A DNA stretch of 9,416 bases from an uncultured Nostocoides sp. (GTDB lineage: Bacteria; Actinomycetota; Actinomycetes; Actinomycetales; Dermatophilaceae): assembly GCA_936931335.1 (NCBI GenBank), contig CAKZIH010000115.1:1-9416 (forward strand), in the 5' to 3' direction. Each line of letters begins with the position of its first letter. Positions within the stretch are counted from its first letter, which is position 1. The position numbers and the translations under genes were made by a program. Below are positions 7,026-9,416 of the stretch, piece after piece. Below the pieces are notes generated by a model that saw nothing but the letters and a program-made list of their open reading frames with translations, was not told the DNA's origin and ran no database searches.

Positions 7026-7881
7026 GATGTCCGCCGTGGCGCGCGAGCGTGTCGCCGGCCTAGTCGCCGTTGGGGTGTCCGCTCTCGTGGGCCGCGGGGC
7101 CACCGCAGCCCTGCGTCGTTGGCCGCCCGGGGGAGCGGGGCGCTGGACCCGAACCAACCACGCCGGCCGGCCTATCTCGTTGCTTGAGGGGCCCGGGTAT
7201 GTCGCGGGTTCGCTCGCCGGGGCGGGCGCCTGGTCCGTCAGTGCTGCGACGGTGGCGCCCTCGCTCGTTGCCGCGGGAGGCGCGGGGTTGGCGGGCCTGA
7301 TCGACGATCTGTTCGGGGATTCCGGGGACAAGGGCCTGCGCGGCCATCTGCGCGCTTTGCGCCGCGGCAAGGTGAGCACCGGGGTGGTCAAGATCGTGCT
7401 GCTCGCCGGGGCGGGCGTGGGCACGGCATACCTCATCGACCAGGGGAATGATCGCGCGCTGCCCGTGCCGACCACCCTCCTCGGCGCGGGCGTGGTCGCG
7501 GGTGCCGCGAATTTGTCCAATCTGCTCGACCTGCGCCCCGGACGCGCGCTGAAGGCCACCCTGCTCGCCGCTGCGCCCCTGACTATCGGGGCCTTGCCCG
7601 CCAATCCCGACGCGGTCCGGATCGCGGCGTCCGCGGCCGGGGCCGCGCTGGGGACGCTGCGCGCGGACTTGGCCGGGGAGACGATGCTCGGAGATACCGG
7701 GGCCAATGCCGCCGGTGCACTCCTGGGCGCCGCCCTGGTCGCGCGCACCGGCCTGTTGGGCCGGACGGGCGCGCTGGGTGTGCTCACCGCGCTGACCTTG
7801 CTGTCGGAGAAGCGCAGTTTCACCTCGATCATCGAGTCCACCCCCGTGTTGCGGGAGTTGGACGCCTGGGGCCGTGGGTGA
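7015..7881 (+). CDS. MraY/WecA (GT4)-family membrane sugar-phosphate transferase-like protein
   Basis: A 288-residue polytopic membrane protein. The family moves a sugar-1-phosphate from a UDP-sugar to polyprenyl phosphate on the cytoplasmic face. Landmarks: G-R-W-T-R-T-N-H-A-G-R-P near the N-terminus; G-L-I-D97-D98-L-F-G-D, the acidic pair of the family; K-G-L-R-G-H-L-R-A-L-R-R-G-K-V-S-T-G, a basic loop seen in a divergent branch; N166-L-S-N169-L-L-D172, matching the N-x-x-N-x-x-D site; and M-L-G-D227-T-G-A-N, matching the G-D-T/S-G motif. It ends with L-S-E-K-R-S-F, I-E-S-T-P-V-L-R-E-L-D. The histidine-rich loop of true MraY is missing and the protein is shorter than the usual 320-360 residues, so lipid I synthesis is unlikely. 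Substrate unknown. ATG 7015 overlaps steB by 11 bases; ATG 7027, just after its stop, is equally possible. The overlap with the murJ-like gene suggests a joint pathway. Confidence 0.75.
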   Translation: MSAEMSAVARERVAGLVAVGVSALVGRGATAALRRWPPGGAGRWTRTNHAGRPISLLEGPGYVAGSLAGAGAWSVSAATVAPSLVAAGGAGLAGLIDDLFGDSGDKGLRGHLRALRRGKVSTGVVKIVLLAGAGVGTAYLIDQGNDRALPVPTTLLGAGVVAGAANLSNLLDLRPGRALKATLLAAAPLTIGALPANPDAVRIAASAAGAALGTLRADLAGETMLGDTGANAAGALLGAALVARTGLLGRTGALGVLTALTLLSEKRSFTSIIESTPVLRELDAWGRG

Positions 7882-7949
7882 GCGAGGCCGCACGCGTGGG
7901 TGAGGTGGCAGGCCCGGCTGAGGCGGCAGGGTTGGCTGAGGCGGCAACT
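7878..7949 (+). repeat. Four 18-bp tandem units at the start of the murJ-like gene
   Basis: The first 24 codons divide into four hexapeptides: (M/V)SEAAR, VGEVAG, PAEAAG and LAEAAT, each with Glu at position 3. At the DNA level a 13-base core is identical at 7916-7928 and 7934-7946, and 11 of 13 bases match at 7898-7910. It encodes a soluble Ala/Glu tail before the first membrane helix. Confidence 0.75.
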
Positions 7950-9416
7950 GCGCATGCCGGACCGGCGGCCAGCGTGGGCGCCAACGCCCGGGTTATCGCC
8001 GGGCTCACCATGGCTGCCCGAGTGGCGGGCCTGGCGCGGATGCTGGTCTTCGCGGCGTGCGTCGGGGCGAGTGCGGTGGGGGCGGCATACCAAAGCGCCA
8101 ATACCGTGCCCAATGTCATCTTCGAGATCGCGGCCGGGGGCGTCCTCGCGGCAATCGTGGTGCCGCTCTTGGCCGCCCGCGTCCAGGCCGGGGACCGCCC
8201 CGGCGTGGACGCGATCGCCTCAGCGCTGCTGACCTGGACCCTGCTGGTCCTGCTGCCACTGACCGTGCTCGTGGCGGTAGGCGCGCCGAAGCTGGCTGGG
8301 GCGCTCTTGCCCGAGCCCGACACCGCCCGGCTGGGCACGCACATGCTGTGGGTCTTCGCACCCCAGGTCGTGCTCTATGGCCTCGGCATCGTGGTCACCG
8401 GGATCCTGCATGCCCACCGGCGGTTCGTGGCCGCCGCGCTCGCGCCCCTGATCTCCAGCCTGGTGGTGATCGCGACCTACGGCTTGTATGCGGCTCTCGT
8501 GCGGGGCGGCATGGACCGGGACAGCGCGGTATGGGTGCTCGCCGGGGGGACTACCGCCGGGGTCGTCGCCCTGGTCGGCACGCTGGTGCCCTCGGCCCGG
8601 CATACCGGGCTGCACCTGCGGCCCACTCTGCGCTTCCCGGACGGGGTGGCGGCACGGGCTCGGCGCCTCGCCGGAGCCGGGCTGATCGCCCTACTCGCGC
8701 AACAGATCAGCGTGCTGGCCGTGCTCTGGCTGACCAATCACCGCGCGGCCACCGGAAGTATCAACGCGTATCAATACGTCCAAGCCATCTACCTGCTCCC
8801 GTATGCCGTGCTCGCCGTCCCGCTCGCCACCGCCGCCTATCCGGTCCTCGGAGCCAGCGATGGTCAGGGGGAAGCGGCCGAGCATCTGCTCGCGCAGACC
8901 GGGCGCCGGATCGTCATCCTGGCCGGGATGGCGGCCACCGTGCTCGCCGTCGCCGCGGCGGACCTGGGCACCTTCTTCACCGCGATCGACGCGGGGCGCA
9001 CCGGCGGCGGGGCGAGTGCGCTCGCCGCGCTCCCGCAGACCATGCGTGCCTTCGCCCCGGGATTGATCGGGTTCGGGCTGTCGGCGCTGCTCACTCGGGC
9101 CCTGTATGTCCGTGGCTCGGCCACCCGCGGTTCGCTGGCCATGGCCGCCGGCTGGTTGCTGGCCGCACTGCTACCGCTCGCCGCCGCCGGTTCGGCACCT
9201 GCCACGCAGCGCACTCTGAGCTTGCTCGGGATCGGTTCCAGCATCGGGATGACCCTCGCCGCGCTGCTCCTGCTCTGGCTAGTCCGGGGCAGCTGGGGGA
9301 GCACCGCAGTGGCCGGCGTGACCCGGGCCACGCTCGCGGCCGGTGCGGCCGCTCTGGTCGCGAGCGCCGTGGCACCTGCGCTGCGCTCGGCCCTGCCCGC
9401 CGCCACCTCCGCCCCA
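7878..9416 (+). CDS. murJ: MurJ/MviN-family lipid flippase, 3' end outside the window
   Basis: The frame from GTG 7878 is open for 513 codons up to the last base, without a stop. MurJ proteins flip lipid II across the membrane for peptidoglycan synthesis. After a disordered N-terminal tail (1-35) the first helix reads T-M-A-A-R48-V-A-G-L-A-R54, matching the two arginines R18 and R24 of E. coli MurJ. It continues with A-Y-Q-S-A-N-T-V-P-N and G-G-V-L, the form usual in Actinobacteria. Further landmarks are T-G-I-L-H178-A-H-R-R-F, L-A-P-L-I-S-S, Y-Q-Y-V-Q, L-L-P-Y-A-V-L-A-V-P-L and A-F392-A-P-G-L-I-G-F-G. About a dozen or more hydrophobic helices are visible. Mycobacteria have their main MurJ elsewhere (near trxB), so this may be a second paralog with another lipid-linked substrate. 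GTG 7878 overlaps the previous stop as GTGA; GTG 7896 or 7905 would shorten the tail. Confidence 0.87.
   Translation, partial: MSEAARVGEVAGPAEAAGLAEAATAHAGPAASVGANARVIAGLTMAARVAGLARMLVFAACVGASAVGAAYQSANTVPNVIFEIAAGGVLAAIVVPLLAARVQAGDRPGVDAIASALLTWTLLVLLPLTVLVAVGAPKLAGALLPEPDTARLGTHMLWVFAPQVVLYGLGIVVTGILHAHRRFVAAALAPLISSLVVIATYGLYAALVRGGMDRDSAVWVLAGGTTAGVVALVGTLVPSARHTGLHLRPTLRFPDGVAARARRLAGAGLIALLAQQISVLAVLWLTNHRAATGSINAYQYVQAIYLLPYAVLAVPLATAAYPVLGASDGQGEAAEHLLAQTGRRIVILAGMAATVLAVAAADLGTFFTAIDAGRTGGGASALAALPQTMRAFAPGLIGFGLSALLTRALYVRGSATRGSLAMAAGWLLAALLPLAAAGSAPATQRTLSLLGIGSSIGMTLAALLLLWLVRGSWGSTAVAGVTRATLAAGAAALVASAVAPALRSALPAATSAP

Noticed and set aside
6519..8093. Long open frame on the minus strand (524 codons)
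   Set aside because: It runs antisense to steB, the GT4 gene and the start of murJ, all of which have clear family motifs. Its translation is Arg/Pro/Ala/Ser-rich without motifs, as expected for the mirror of high-GC coding DNA.

Overview
The window looks like high-GC actinobacterial chromosome (I estimate about 70% GC by eye; GTG starts and 4-base stop/start overlaps are common). All genes lie on the plus strand and there is almost no non-coding DNA. The order tlyA - nadK - recN - steA - steB is the conserved block known from mycobacteria and corynebacteria (the Rv1694-Rv1698 region of M. tuberculosis). Nothing here looks like a mobile element, prophage, CRISPR array or RNA gene.

Layout: (1) 20-1114, a low-complexity Lys/Ala/Ser/Thr-rich protein with 15-bp tandem repeats and an acidic tail. 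(2) 1111-1311, a small acidic protein in the position of Rv1693. (3) 1308-2141, TlyA, an S4-domain 2'-O-methyltransferase for rRNA. (4) 2145-3065, NAD kinase. (5) 3062-4777, the DNA repair ATPase RecN. (6) 4783-6054, SteA, a thiamin-pyrophosphokinase-like protein with one C-terminal membrane segment. (7) 6051-7025, SteB/MctB, with one N-terminal membrane segment and a coiled coil. (8) 7015-7881, a polytopic membrane protein of the MraY/WecA (GT4) sugar-phosphate transferase family. (9) 7878 to the right edge, most of a MurJ/MviN-family lipid flippase that runs out of the window; it starts with GTG.

Most junctions overlap by four bases (ATGA or GTGA) and the rest are a few bases apart, so this reads as one translationally coupled operon. 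No internal promoter or terminator is evident. The first part serves translation, cofactor supply and DNA repair. The second part serves the envelope: SteA/SteB act in cell separation in Corynebacterium, and the last two genes could make and flip a polyprenyl-linked sugar.

The points most worth a second look are the envelope pair GT4-MurJ joined to SteAB, a SteA with a canonical-looking TPK motif, the histone-tail-like repeat protein, and over-representation of the hexamer GCATAC/GTATGC in all codon phases.
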